DNA from: Mycobacterium europaeum
Lineage (GTDB): Bacteria > Actinomycetota > Actinomycetes > Mycobacteriales > Mycobacteriaceae
Length of the DNA: 60,404 nucleotides
Assembly: GCF_002102155.1 (NCBI RefSeq)
Contig: NZ_LQOU01000067.1
Location: 1-60,404, forward strand
Direction of reading: 5' to 3'
The translations under genes were made by a program, and so were the position numbers. Below, piece after piece: positions 1-7,588 of the stretch. The notes under the pieces are model-generated. The model saw only the letters and a program-made list of their open reading frames with translations, did no database searches and had not been told where the DNA came from. The stretch's first letter is position 1; each line of letters opens with the position of its first letter.

Positions 1-309
1 CTGCCGCGGGCCCAGATCACTGGCTTCTGTGACCCGCCGCGAGGCTTCGGCGCGGCTGATCAGCGTGGCCTCGGCGATCGCGTGGGACAGCGTGCCGCCG
101 AGCTCTTCTGGCGTGGCTTGGCGGGCCAGGGAATTGATCACCGGATGCTCGATGGACGGCAGTTGGCGGCGCACCTTCTCGCAGCGCTCCAGCAGCACCA
201 GCTGTTGCTGGACGCTCATCGCGTCAACCGGTAACGCGCGAGCGCGGGCCAAGACTGAGTCAAGGTCGTCGAACACCGCGACGGCCTCGTCATCACCACC
301 CGAACTCAT
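1..309 (-). CDS. 13E12 repeat family protein (DUF222, HNH endonuclease type), N-terminal part
   Basis: The gene runs off the left edge, so only the first 103 residues are seen, beginning at an ATG complementary to 307-309. The readable part (MSSGGDDEAVAVFDDLDSVL, then an LLERCEKVRRQLPSIEHPV stretch and LSHAIAEATLISRAEASRRV) is typical of the DUF222 N-terminal domain of mycobacterial REP13E12 proteins. Full-length members usually end in an HNH nuclease domain, which lies outside the window. These genes are multicopy in mycobacteria and are often associated with insertion and recombination points. Two 21-bp direct repeats lie 44-118 bp upstream of the start. The family call is firm; activity cannot be judged from the fragment. 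Confidence 0.8.
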   Translation of the reverse strand, partial: MSSGGDDEAVAVFDDLDSVLARARALPVDAMSVQQQLVLLERCEKVRRQLPSIEHPVINSLARQATPEELGGTLSHAIAEATLISRAEASRRVTEASDLGPRQ

Positions 310-352
310 GAGCCCCAAACTAGCCACCCCCACCGACAAAAAGCGGTCTGAA

Positions 353-427
353 ATCGCCATAGATGCACACTCGCGCAAAAGATTTAGAGAATCTCCTGTG
401 CGAATGATCGCCATAGATGCACACTCG
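353..427. repeat. Pair of 21-bp direct repeats upstream of the 13E12 gene
   Basis: An identical 21-mer occurs at 353-373 and 407-427, a period of 54 bp. Its core is ATCGCCATAGATGCACAC. Both copies lie in the leader of the minus-strand 13E12-family gene. They could be operator sites, or remnants of the repeat element that carries the gene. Neither function is shown by the sequence. Confidence 0.75.
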
Positions 428-581
428 GCAGTAGCGTCCGAAATCTGGCCCCTCTCGGGGCCGCCCCGAGGAGGCGTGACCACACGAACGCTGGCCTGCG
501 TGATTAGAGGGCCTAGGCCCCTCTTCACAGCAGCCGCCCGGCAGGAACATACACGCAACGGGCAACGAAGGAACGGCGGAC

Positions 582-844
582 GTGACACTCGGTGCGGGTA
601 CGGCCCACGCCGTCTGCTCCACCGACACCGGCGGCAACCAGCCACCCGAGTGCGCACCGCCCGAAGGACCCGCGGGCTGCTACACCTCACATATCTGCAG
701 CCAGAGATCCAGGGACAGCCGCCGGGGTTGCGGCTGCCGCCGAACACCGGCGTCTGCCCGCCCTTTGGCCCGGATGTGTCCGTGAATTACAGCGTCTCGT
801 CCAGCTCGCCGAGCCGGTCGGTCAACCGCAAGTTCTCCGAGTAG
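582..844 (+). pseudogene. Possible remnant of a small secreted Cys/Pro-rich protein
   Basis: From the GTG at 582 the frame reads VTLGAGTAHAVCSTDTGGNQ and on to GCYTSHICS. This looks like the end of a signal peptide (AHA cleavage site) followed by a Cys-rich mature protein. No hydrophobic signal core precedes it in frame. Near 703 the protein-like reading moves to another frame (YLQPEIQGQPPGLRLPPNTG, then VCPPFGPDV) and runs to 844, into the 3' end of the acetolactate synthase gene on the other strand. I read this as a frameshifted, 5'-truncated gene. It could equally be chance, and no family is recognised. Apart from this and the direct repeats, the stretch 310-786 holds nothing I can support. 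Confidence 0.3.
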
Positions 845-2433
845 TCGACCGGGCAGGCGATCACCGAGACGCCGTCGTCGTCGAGCGCGGCACGCAGTGT
901 GGGTAACAGTTCCTCGGCGCTGTTGATCCGATATCCCTTGGCGCCGAAGCTTTCCGCGTACTTCACCACGTCGGGGTTGCCGAACTTCACGTAGTAGTGC
1001 GCGCCGAGCTCGAGGTCCATCTTCCACTCGATCAGCCCGTAACCGCCGTCCTCCCAGATCAGCACCACCAGCGGTATCCGCTCGCGGACGGCGGTCTCGA
1101 TCTCCTGCGAGTTCATCAGGAACGCGCCGTCGCCGACGACGGCCAGCACCTTCGTGTCGGGCCGTGCCAGCTTCACACCGAGCGCGCCGGGTAGGGCAAA
1201 ACCCATGGTGGACAACCCGTTCGACACCAGGCAGGTGTTGCACTCATACGTCGGGTAGAGCCGCGCCATCCACATCTTGGTCGCGCCGGTGTCGACCAGG
1301 ACCACGTCGCTGCGCCCCAGCGCCGCGCGCGTGTCGGCGACCACCCGTGCCGGGGCCAGCGGGTAGCGCGAATCCTGTTGCCCGCGCGAGAATTCCTCTT
1401 CGAGCAGGCCGTGGCCGGGAACCTCCGGATCGGCCTCGTAGGCGTGGCCGTCCAGCCCGACGGTCAACGCGTCCAGCGAGGCGCTGATGTCGCCGATGAT
1501 CCCGACGTCCACCGAATAGTGCGCGTCGACCTCGGCCGGGAACCGGTGGATGTGGATGATCTTCTTGTCGGCCTGCGGGTTGATCCGGACGGGGTCGAAC
1601 TCCTGCAACTCGTAGCCGACGGCGATCACCACGTCGGCGTTGTCGAAGCCGAAGTTCACGTAGTCGTGCCGCATGAAGCCGATGGTTCCGATGCTGTTGG
1701 GATGGTCGTCGGGCATCACGCCCTTGCCGTGGAAGGTGTTGGCCACCGGGATGCCGAACTGCTCCGAGAACCGGACCAGCGCCGCCGTGGCGTTGCCGCG
1801 GGCGGCGCCGTGCCCGGCCAGCACCACCGGCCGCTTGGCCTTGCGCAGGGTGTCGACCGCACGCTCCACCTGGCCGGGCGCGGGCGCATCCGGGCGAACG
1901 ACGTTGCGCGGCAACGGTGTCAGGTCGTAGTCGGTCTCGTCGGCGTCGATGTGCTCGGGCACCGCGAGATAGACCGCGGCCGGGCGTTCGGTCTCGGCGA
2001 CCTTGAACGCCTTGCGGAACATCTCCGGGATGGCCCGCGCGGTGGGGACGCCGGCGGCCCACCGGGTGATGGGCGCGAACATCGACACCAGGTCGACGTA
2101 CTGGTGTGACTCCTTGAACTCCCGGTCGTGACCCACCTGCGCGGAGATCGCGACCAGCGGGGTGCTGTTGGTGGTGGCGTCGGCCACGCCGAGTTGCATG
2201 TTGATCGCGCCCGGCCCCAGGGTGCTCGACACCACCGCCGCCCGCCCGGTGACCCGCCCGTACATCTCGGCCATGAAGGCCGCGCCCTGCTCGTGCCGGG
2301 TCAGCACATAGCGGATGCTCGAGGCGGCCAGCGCCTGCACGAAGCGGATGTTCTCCTCTCCCGGCAGGCCGAAGACCACGGAAACACCCTCGTTTTCCAG
2401 GCACTTGACCATCAGCTCGGCGGCTTTACTCAT
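787..2433 (-). CDS. Thiamine pyrophosphate enzyme, catabolic acetolactate synthase type (AlsS-like)
   Basis: This 548-residue protein belongs to the pyruvate oxidase/acetohydroxyacid synthase family, which condenses two pyruvates to 2-acetolactate using ThDP. The N-terminal ThDP-binding domain has GLPGEENIRFVQAL and the catalytic-glutamate context TRHEQGAAFMAE. The C-terminal domain has the ThDP/Mg motif beginning VVGDGAFLMNSQE near residues 430-460. The start is the ATG complementary to 2431-2433, with a GGGAGGTG ribosome site just upstream; a longer reading to 2598 would run through the gabD1 promoter. No regulatory ACT subunit lies next to it, which fits the catabolic AlsS/BudB type rather than anabolic IlvB. 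It is divergent from gabD1. I do not remember a gene at this place in M. tuberculosis, so it probably marks a synteny break. Confidence 0.8.
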   Translation of the reverse strand: MSKAAELMVKCLENEGVSVVFGLPGEENIRFVQALAASSIRYVLTRHEQGAAFMAEMYGRVTGRAAVVSSTLGPGAINMQLGVADATTNSTPLVAISAQVGHDREFKESHQYVDLVSMFAPITRWAAGVPTARAIPEMFRKAFKVAETERPAAVYLAVPEHIDADETDYDLTPLPRNVVRPDAPAPGQVERAVDTLRKAKRPVVLAGHGAARGNATAALVRFSEQFGIPVANTFHGKGVMPDDHPNSIGTIGFMRHDYVNFGFDNADVVIAVGYELQEFDPVRINPQADKKIIHIHRFPAEVDAHYSVDVGIIGDISASLDALTVGLDGHAYEADPEVPGHGLLEEEFSRGQQDSRYPLAPARVVADTRAALGRSDVVLVDTGATKMWMARLYPTYECNTCLVSNGLSTMGFALPGALGVKLARPDTKVLAVVGDGAFLMNSQEIETAVRERIPLVVLIWEDGGYGLIEWKMDLELGAHYYVKFGNPDVVKYAESFGAKGYRINSAEELLPTLRAALDDDGVSVIACPVDYSENLRLTDRLGELDETL

Positions 2434-2441
2434 CCGGCACC

Positions 2442-2453
2442 TCCCTCGAGGGA
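2442..2453. promoter_or_regulatory. 12-bp palindrome over the alsS-like ribosome site
   Basis: TCCCTCGAGGGA is a perfect 12-bp palindrome. It lies 9 bp upstream of the acetolactate synthase start and includes its ribosome-binding purines. It is in the 79-bp divergent region shared with gabD1. It could be an operator or a chance palindrome. Confidence 0.3.
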
Positions 2454-2512
2454 ACGATAGTGGCAGGCTGGATGTTGGACCTTTCACCAACCCCGAAGCG
2501 AAGGATGTCAGC

Positions 2513-3889
2513 GTGCCCATCGCGACCATCAACCCGGCCACCGGCGAGACAGTAAAAACCTTCACCCCGGCAACCGACGAAGAAGTCGACGCGGCCATCG
2601 CCCGCGCGTACGCCCGGTTCCAGGACTACCGCCATAACACCATCTTTGCCCAGCGCGCGCAGTGGGCAAACGCGACCGCCGACCTGTTGGAGAAAGAGGC
2701 CGACGACGTCGCCGCGATGATGACGTGCGAGATGGGCAAGACGCTGAAGTCGGCCAAGGCCGAAGTACTCAAGTGCGCCAAGGGCTTTCGCTACTACGCC
2801 GAGAACGCCGAAAAGCTGCTGGCCGACGAGCCGGCCGACGCGGCCAAGGTCGGCGCGTCCAAGGCATACATCCGCTACCAGCCCCTCGGCGTGGTCCTGG
2901 CCGTGATGCCGTGGAACTTCCCGCTCTGGCAGGCCGTCCGGTTCGCCGCGCCGGCGCTGATGGCCGGCAACGTCGGCATCCTCAAGCACGCCTCCAACGT
3001 GCCGCAGACCGCGCTCTACCTCGCCGACGTCATCGCGCGCGGCGGCTTCCCGGAGGGCTGCTTCCAGACGCTGCTCGTCTCGTCCAGCGCGGTCGAGCGC
3101 ATCCTGCGCGACCCCCGCGTCGCCGCGGCGACCCTGACCGGCAGCGAGCCGGCCGGGCAGTCGGTCGCCGCCATCGCCGGCGACGAGATCAAACCCACCG
3201 TGCTCGAGCTCGGCGGCAGCGACCCGTTCATCGTGATGCCGTCGGCGGACCTGGACGAGGCCGTCAAGACCGCGGTCACCGCGCGGGTGCAGAACAACGG
3301 GCAGTCCTGCATCGCCGCCAAGCGCTTCATCGTCCACACCGACATCTACGACGCGTTCGTCGACAAGTTCGTGGAGCGGATGGCGGCGCTCAAGGTCGGC
3401 GACCCCACCGACCCCGAGACCGACGTGGGCCCGCTGGCCACCGAGTCCGGTCGCGACGACATCGCCAAGCAGGTCGACGATGCCGTCGCGGCGGGCGCGA
3501 CGCTGCGCACCGGCGGCAAGCCGCTCGACGGGCCGGGCTGGTTCTACCCGCCGACGGTGATCACCGACATCACCAAGGACATGGCGCTCTACACCGAGGA
3601 GGTGTTCGGCCCGGTCGCGTCGATGTACCGGGCCGAGAGCATCGACGAGGCCATCGAGATCGCCAACGCCACCACGTTCGGGCTGGGCTCCAACGCCTGG
3701 ACGCGAGACGAGGCCGAACAGCAGCGCTTCATCGACGACATCGAGGCCGGCCAGGTCTTCATCAACGGGATGACGGTGTCCTACCCGGAGTTGGGCTTCG
3801 GCGGCGTCAAGCGCTCCGGCTACGGCCGCGAGCTCGCGGGCCACGGGATCCGCGAGTTCTGCAACGCCAAGACCGTCTGGGTCGGGTAG
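2513..3889 (+). CDS. gabD1: Succinate-semialdehyde dehydrogenase [NADP+] GabD1
   Basis: This 458-residue aldehyde dehydrogenase closely matches the remembered M. tuberculosis Rv0234c GabD1. It oxidises succinic semialdehyde to succinate, feeding the TCA cycle from the 2-oxoglutarate decarboxylase/GABA route. The GTG start at 2513 gives the family N-terminus (PIATINPATGETVKTFTP). The catalytic glutamate is E232 in LELGGSDPF and the catalytic cysteine is C266 in NNGQSCIAAK; the 34-residue spacing is normal for the superfamily. The NADP-binding stretch MPWNFPLWQAVRFAAPAL is intact. The gene is convergent with R2lox, as in M. tuberculosis. A dispersed repeat begins directly at its stop codon. Confidence 0.93.
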   Translation: MPIATINPATGETVKTFTPATDEEVDAAIARAYARFQDYRHNTIFAQRAQWANATADLLEKEADDVAAMMTCEMGKTLKSAKAEVLKCAKGFRYYAENAEKLLADEPADAAKVGASKAYIRYQPLGVVLAVMPWNFPLWQAVRFAAPALMAGNVGILKHASNVPQTALYLADVIARGGFPEGCFQTLLVSSSAVERILRDPRVAAATLTGSEPAGQSVAAIAGDEIKPTVLELGGSDPFIVMPSADLDEAVKTAVTARVQNNGQSCIAAKRFIVHTDIYDAFVDKFVERMAALKVGDPTDPETDVGPLATESGRDDIAKQVDDAVAAGATLRTGGKPLDGPGWFYPPTVITDITKDMALYTEEVFGPVASMYRAESIDEAIEIANATTFGLGSNAWTRDEAEQQRFIDDIEAGQVFINGMTVSYPELGFGGVKRSGYGRELAGHGIREFCNAKTVWVG

Positions 3890-4029
3890 TGGCGATCGCA
3901 AGCGCGGCGTAGCCGGGCGCTGGGGCACGCCCCCAGGGGGTACCCCCACCCGCTTGCGGGGGACGGGTCGCCACCAACGGGGGTGAGACCGACACCGGGG
4001 ACGCGGCCGGCGGCAGCAAGGTCGGGTAG
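3889..4029. repeat. Composite hairpin-rich dispersed repeat between gabD1 and R2lox
   Basis: The segment starts with GTGGCGATCGCAAGCGCGGC, a diverged copy of the unit tandemly repeated at 30115-30224. It continues into a hairpin-forming stretch at about 3931-3966 (GGGGGTACCCCCACCCGC followed by TTGCGGGGGA). That stretch resembles the element at 15695-15735. The 10-mer GGTCGGGTAG occurs at 3880-3889 (over the gabD1 stop) and again at 4020-4029, flanking the element like a target duplication. The hairpin may also terminate the two converging transcripts. Confidence 0.7.
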
Positions 4030-4034
4030 CCGCG

Positions 4035-4976
4035 TCAGGCCGACGCGGCCGCCAGGGCCCTCTCGTCCTCGTCGGCGAAGGTGTCCTCCAGGTGCAGCGG
4101 CGAGTAGTCGAGGTCGATCTCGGCGACCGGCCGCCCGCGGGCGCTGGAGATGGTGCCGAAGCGCCGCATGCCCTTGTCGGACGCGTACTGCATGAACTCG
4201 TCCACCGACAGGCCGAACGGCATCGGGTCATACAGGGTGAAGCCCTCCTCGATGAGGCGCAGCCCCAGCGGCATCAGCTCGTTCATCCGGGTCTCGAAGA
4301 CGCCCCAGTTGGCGTCGTCGGCGGCGACGTGGCGGCGGCAGGTGAACGTCCCCCACGCCATGTGGCGCCGCTCGTCGTCGCCGATGCGCCGGACCAGTTC
4401 CTGCATGCCGGGCAGGATGCCGCGCTCCACGCAGATCTTGTGCCAACCGAAGTAACCGGTGAGCGCCAGCATGCCCTCGACCATGTGGTTGTAGGTGACC
4501 GACGCCCGCACCTGGGCGGCCGGCGACGGGTCCACCGACAGCGCGTTGAGGCAGTCCGGCAATTCCTCGTAGAAGATCGTCCGGTAGGTGGGGATGGCGT
4601 CGAGGTAGCGGTGCAGGTCGTCGGTGACCCCGACCGCGTCGAGCCACATGCGGAACACCTGGACGTGCTTGGCCTCCTCGAATGCGAACTGCGTCAGGTA
4701 CATCTCGTCGCCGAGCCGGCCCTCGGCCCGCATCGCGGACATGAACGGCTGAATGTCCTCGGTCACGGCTTCCTCGCCGGCGATGAACTCCGCGCACAGC
4801 CGGATGGCGTAGTCGCGTTCGTCGTCGGTCAAGGTCTCCCAGTCGGCGCGATCGCGGGAGAAGTCGATGTCGGCCGGATCCCAGAATTTCGCGTTGCCGC
4901 CGGCGAACAGCCGCAGCGGCAGGCTGTCCCAGTTGAGGCCCCCTCGAACCATCGAGCCCGAATGTGTGCGTGTCAT
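4035..4976 (-). CDS. R2-like ligand-binding oxidase (R2lox), Mn/Fe
   Basis: This 313-residue ferritin-like protein corresponds to M. tuberculosis Rv0233, long annotated as NrdB. Family knowledge: R2lox carries a Mn/Fe cofactor, binds a long-chain fatty-acid-like ligand and forms a Val-Tyr ether crosslink. It is not a ribonucleotide reductase subunit. All key residues are present: ligands E68, E101, H104, E167, E202 and H205, and the crosslink pair V71 and Y162. The ATG at 4976 has an AGGAGG site and overlaps the TetR stop by ATGA, so the two are translationally coupled. The physiological substrate is unknown. The neighbours FadE4 and a lactonase suggest fatty-acid chemistry. Confidence 0.92.
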   Translation of the reverse strand: MTRTHSGSMVRGGLNWDSLPLRLFAGGNAKFWDPADIDFSRDRADWETLTDDERDYAIRLCAEFIAGEEAVTEDIQPFMSAMRAEGRLGDEMYLTQFAFEEAKHVQVFRMWLDAVGVTDDLHRYLDAIPTYRTIFYEELPDCLNALSVDPSPAAQVRASVTYNHMVEGMLALTGYFGWHKICVERGILPGMQELVRRIGDDERRHMAWGTFTCRRHVAADDANWGVFETRMNELMPLGLRLIEEGFTLYDPMPFGLSVDEFMQYASDKGMRRFGTISSARGRPVAEIDLDYSPLHLEDTFADEDERALAAASA

Positions 4977-5671
4977 GTGACCTCCTCGGATCGTTGTGGG
5001 GCTGAGCGCACGGGCGGCTGGGCGTGCGTAGGCGCCGCGAAGGCGGCCGCCAGCACCGCGACGAGCCGGCGCACGGCGAGCGCCGGCTGCTCCGGTGTGT
5101 GTTCGTCGAGCCCGAGAACGGGATCCAGACCGCGCATGTACGGCGCGAGTGCCAGGTGCGGAAAGATCAAGAGCAGCAACGACAACAGCGCATCGGTGTC
5201 GGAATCGGCGCGCAGGTCGCCGCGCGCCTTCGCGTCGCGCACGAGCGGCCGCATCACCTCGAGGTAGTGGCGGTGAATGACGTTCTGCACACTGACGCGG
5301 GCCTCGGTGTCGACCTCGAGCGTCGCCGCCGCGTGCAGCGCGCGTTCGTGCGGGTGGTCGGCGAAGTAGGCCACCCACGCATCGAGCCAGTCGGTGAGGA
5401 AGTCGAAGAACGGCCGGCTCGGGTCCAGCTCGCGGATGCGGTCTTCCATGTAGGCGCGCACCCGCTGGCTGCCGATGTCGGCGATGAAGGCGTACAGGTC
5501 GCGCTTGTCCGCAAAGTATTGGAACAGGCTGCCTTTGGCGACGCCGGCCCGGCGTGCGATGACGTTGAGGCTGCCGCGGGAGAACCCGTGCGCCCCGAAT
5601 TCCTGTTCGGCGGCGTCGATGATGGCGGCGCGACGACCGGGGTCGACCCGGGCCCAAGTCACCGTTGGCAA
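4973..5671 (-). CDS. TetR/AcrR family transcriptional regulator (Rv0232-like)
   Basis: This 232-residue protein has an N-terminal helix-turn-helix at about residues 13-60 (RRAAIIDAAEQEFGAHGFSR, then VIARRAGVAKGSLFQYFADK). The C-terminal domain is helical and ligand-binding. It sits between fadE4 upstream and R2lox downstream, overlapping R2lox by 4 nt. A perfect 15-bp palindrome lies 21 bp upstream of the start and is the obvious autoregulatory site. The last 25 residues are Ala/Pro-rich and look disordered. The ligand is unknown; an acyl-CoA or the R2lox ligand would fit the neighbours. Confidence 0.88.
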   Translation of the reverse strand: MPTVTWARVDPGRRAAIIDAAEQEFGAHGFSRGSLNVIARRAGVAKGSLFQYFADKRDLYAFIADIGSQRVRAYMEDRIRELDPSRPFFDFLTDWLDAWVAYFADHPHERALHAAATLEVDTEARVSVQNVIHRHYLEVMRPLVRDAKARGDLRADSDTDALLSLLLLIFPHLALAPYMRGLDPVLGLDEHTPEQPALAVRRLVAVLAAAFAAPTHAQPPVRSAPQRSEEVT

Positions 5672-5691
5672 ATGCGGCCTCCTAGCAATCG

Positions 5692-5706
5692 ATGACCACT
5701 GGTCAT
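5692..5706. promoter_or_regulatory. TetR operator candidate, ATGACCA-N-TGGTCAT
   Basis: A perfect inverted repeat with 7-bp arms and a 1-bp centre lies in the 93-bp gap between the fadE4 stop and the tetR start. Its size and position are typical of a TetR-family operator. It would control tetR-R2lox from an internal promoter rather than fadE4 itself. Confidence 0.65.
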
Positions 5707-5764
5707 ATTACGGTGATCTGCATCACAGTCAAGGGGCCGGCGGGCACGGCCCGCGCAGGCCGGC

Positions 5765-7474
5765 CTAGGGCCGCATCTCGTACGCGCCGTTGAGCGGAAG
5801 GATGTGCTCCTTCCAGATCTGGGCGTACCGCGAGGGGTCGTGGGCCGGGCGGCGGATCATCCGCGTCGCGAACCGGGCCTGGTCGTCCGTCGTCGCGGGC
5901 TTGTCGCTCAACTCCACCGCGTAGCCGTTGAAGTCGCGGACCAGCACGGCGAAGATCCCGTCGATCAGCGTCTCGTCCACGTCCGACAGCGCGGCCTCCT
6001 CGAGGATGAGCTGCGCGTAGGGCACCGTCGCGAACAACTGGCCCACGGCGAACGCGAAGTCGACGTCCTTCTGCTGCGCGGCGTCGGGGGTCGCGCTGGC
6101 CAACATGTCGGCGAGCACGTCGATCTGCTTGCGCAGCAACGCGACGTTGGGCAGGTGCGCGTACCCGTCGAACATCGCGCGCCAGTCGTGGAAGCGCACC
6201 TTGCCCAGCCCGCCGGTCGGACCCTGCGCGAACAGGAAGGTGTCGTCCGACGCATCGTCGCGGCGGCCGATGATCGGCAACTCGCTGGTGGGGGCGAACA
6301 GGAAGTTGGGCATGAACTTGCCGAGCAGCCCGATGTTGATGTGCACCGTGCCCTCCAGCCTTGGCAACAAACCGATCTCGCGGGTGACGGCCTCGAAGAA
6401 GGTGTCCTTCTCGACGCCCTTCGCGGCGATGACGTCCCAGAGCGCGATGACGACCCGCTCCCCCTCGCTGGTGACCTTCCCCTTCGTGAGCGGGCTGTAC
6501 AGCAGGTAACGCCGGTCGTCGGCCGACGCGCTGCGCATGTAGTCGCAGGCGCGGGTGGTCACCAGCCGCATCGCGACCAGCCGCAGGTAAGCGTCGGTGA
6601 GCAGCCGCCGGACATGGGTGAAGTCGGTGACGACGGTGCCGTAGAGGACGCGGTTGGAGGCGTGGGTGACCGCCTCGTACATGGCGTGGGTGCACATGCC
6701 GACGGCGCCCCAGCCCAGGTTGTACTTGCAGACGTTGACGGTGTTGAGGGCGGCGTGGAAGGCCTCGGGGCCGCGGTGCAGGATGTCGGCCTCGCTGACC
6801 GGGTAGTCGCGCAGCGCGTAGTTGGCCACGTAATTCTGCGAGTTCACCACGTTCTTGATCAGGTCGTACCGATCGTGCTGGGAGTCGGCGGCGAAGAACA
6901 CGTACTCGTCGGTGCCGGCGATCTTGCCGAAGGTCGACACCATCCGCGCCACGTTGGCGTTGCCGATGTAGTACTTCTCGCCGCTCGCGGTCCAGCCCCC
7001 GAGACCAGCCTCGTCGGAGGGCGTCAGGATCATGTCGGTCTGGTAGACGTCGGCGCCGTGGGTCTGCTCGGACAGCCCGAAGGCGAACACCTCCCCGGCC
7101 TCCAGTTGAGCGGCGGCCTTGCGCTTGGCGTCGGAGTTGCCGCTCATCCAGATCGGGCCCAGGCCCAGCGCGGTGACCTGGAAGGGGTACCAGTAGCTCA
7201 GCCCGTAGAAGCCCACGATCTCGGCGAACTCGCTGATCCGGTAAGTGTCCCAGCGGCAATCGCTGGCACCGTACTCCGACGGTGTCAGCAGCGACGCGAA
7301 GATGCGCTCGCGTCCGATGTGGTCCAAAAACTCGGAATACCACACCCGTTCGTGGTCGTCGGACTTCAACCGCGCCTTGCCCCGCGATTCGAAGAAGTCC
7401 ACCGTCGCGGCCATGATCTCCGCCGAGCGCCGGTCTGGGTATTGACGTTGCAGGTGGTTGGGATTGAGCAACAT
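5765..7474 (-). CDS. fadE4: Acyl-CoA dehydrogenase, large type (FadE4-like)
   Basis: This 569-residue flavoprotein is of the acyl-CoA dehydrogenase superfamily and would catalyse FAD-dependent alpha,beta-oxidation of an acyl-CoA. The length matches the remembered M. tuberculosis FadE4 (Rv0231). The flavin-binding context AFGLSEQTHGADVYQ is near residues 131-145, followed by a beta-barrel with WTASGEKYYIGN. The C-terminal helical domain is longer than in short-chain family members. The start is the ATG at 7474. The gene leads a minus-strand operon with tetR and R2lox and is divergent from the lactonase gene. The substrate is unknown. Confidence 0.88.
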   Translation of the reverse strand: MLLNPNHLQRQYPDRRSAEIMAATVDFFESRGKARLKSDDHERVWYSEFLDHIGRERIFASLLTPSEYGASDCRWDTYRISEFAEIVGFYGLSYWYPFQVTALGLGPIWMSGNSDAKRKAAAQLEAGEVFAFGLSEQTHGADVYQTDMILTPSDEAGLGGWTASGEKYYIGNANVARMVSTFGKIAGTDEYVFFAADSQHDRYDLIKNVVNSQNYVANYALRDYPVSEADILHRGPEAFHAALNTVNVCKYNLGWGAVGMCTHAMYEAVTHASNRVLYGTVVTDFTHVRRLLTDAYLRLVAMRLVTTRACDYMRSASADDRRYLLYSPLTKGKVTSEGERVVIALWDVIAAKGVEKDTFFEAVTREIGLLPRLEGTVHINIGLLGKFMPNFLFAPTSELPIIGRRDDASDDTFLFAQGPTGGLGKVRFHDWRAMFDGYAHLPNVALLRKQIDVLADMLASATPDAAQQKDVDFAFAVGQLFATVPYAQLILEEAALSDVDETLIDGIFAVLVRDFNGYAVELSDKPATTDDQARFATRMIRRPAHDPSRYAQIWKEHILPLNGAYEMRP

Positions 7475-7588
7475 GACGCGACTCCCGCGGGTTCCGGTTC
7501 GGACGAGGGTGACGGTACTGCAACCTCGGGCGCGCCGGAATAAATCGGCACTGTTGTGCGACCACCGAGTCGACCTAGCATCAGTCTC

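Noticed and set aside
320..637. Minus-strand frame containing RVCIYGD twice
   Set aside because: The repeated peptide is just the translated 21-bp DNA repeat. There is no ribosome site and no family resemblance.
29..844. Long plus-strand reading frame of 271 codons at the left edge
   Set aside because: It runs antisense to the clear DUF222 coding frame, has no protein-like composition for most of its length and passes through the direct repeats. Only its last 50 codons resemble protein.
4035..4976. Ribonucleotide reductase R2 subunit (NrdB) as the product
   Set aside because: The Val71/Tyr162 crosslink pair and E68/E101/H104/E167/E202/H205 pattern fit R2lox, and no nrdE-type partner is adjacent.
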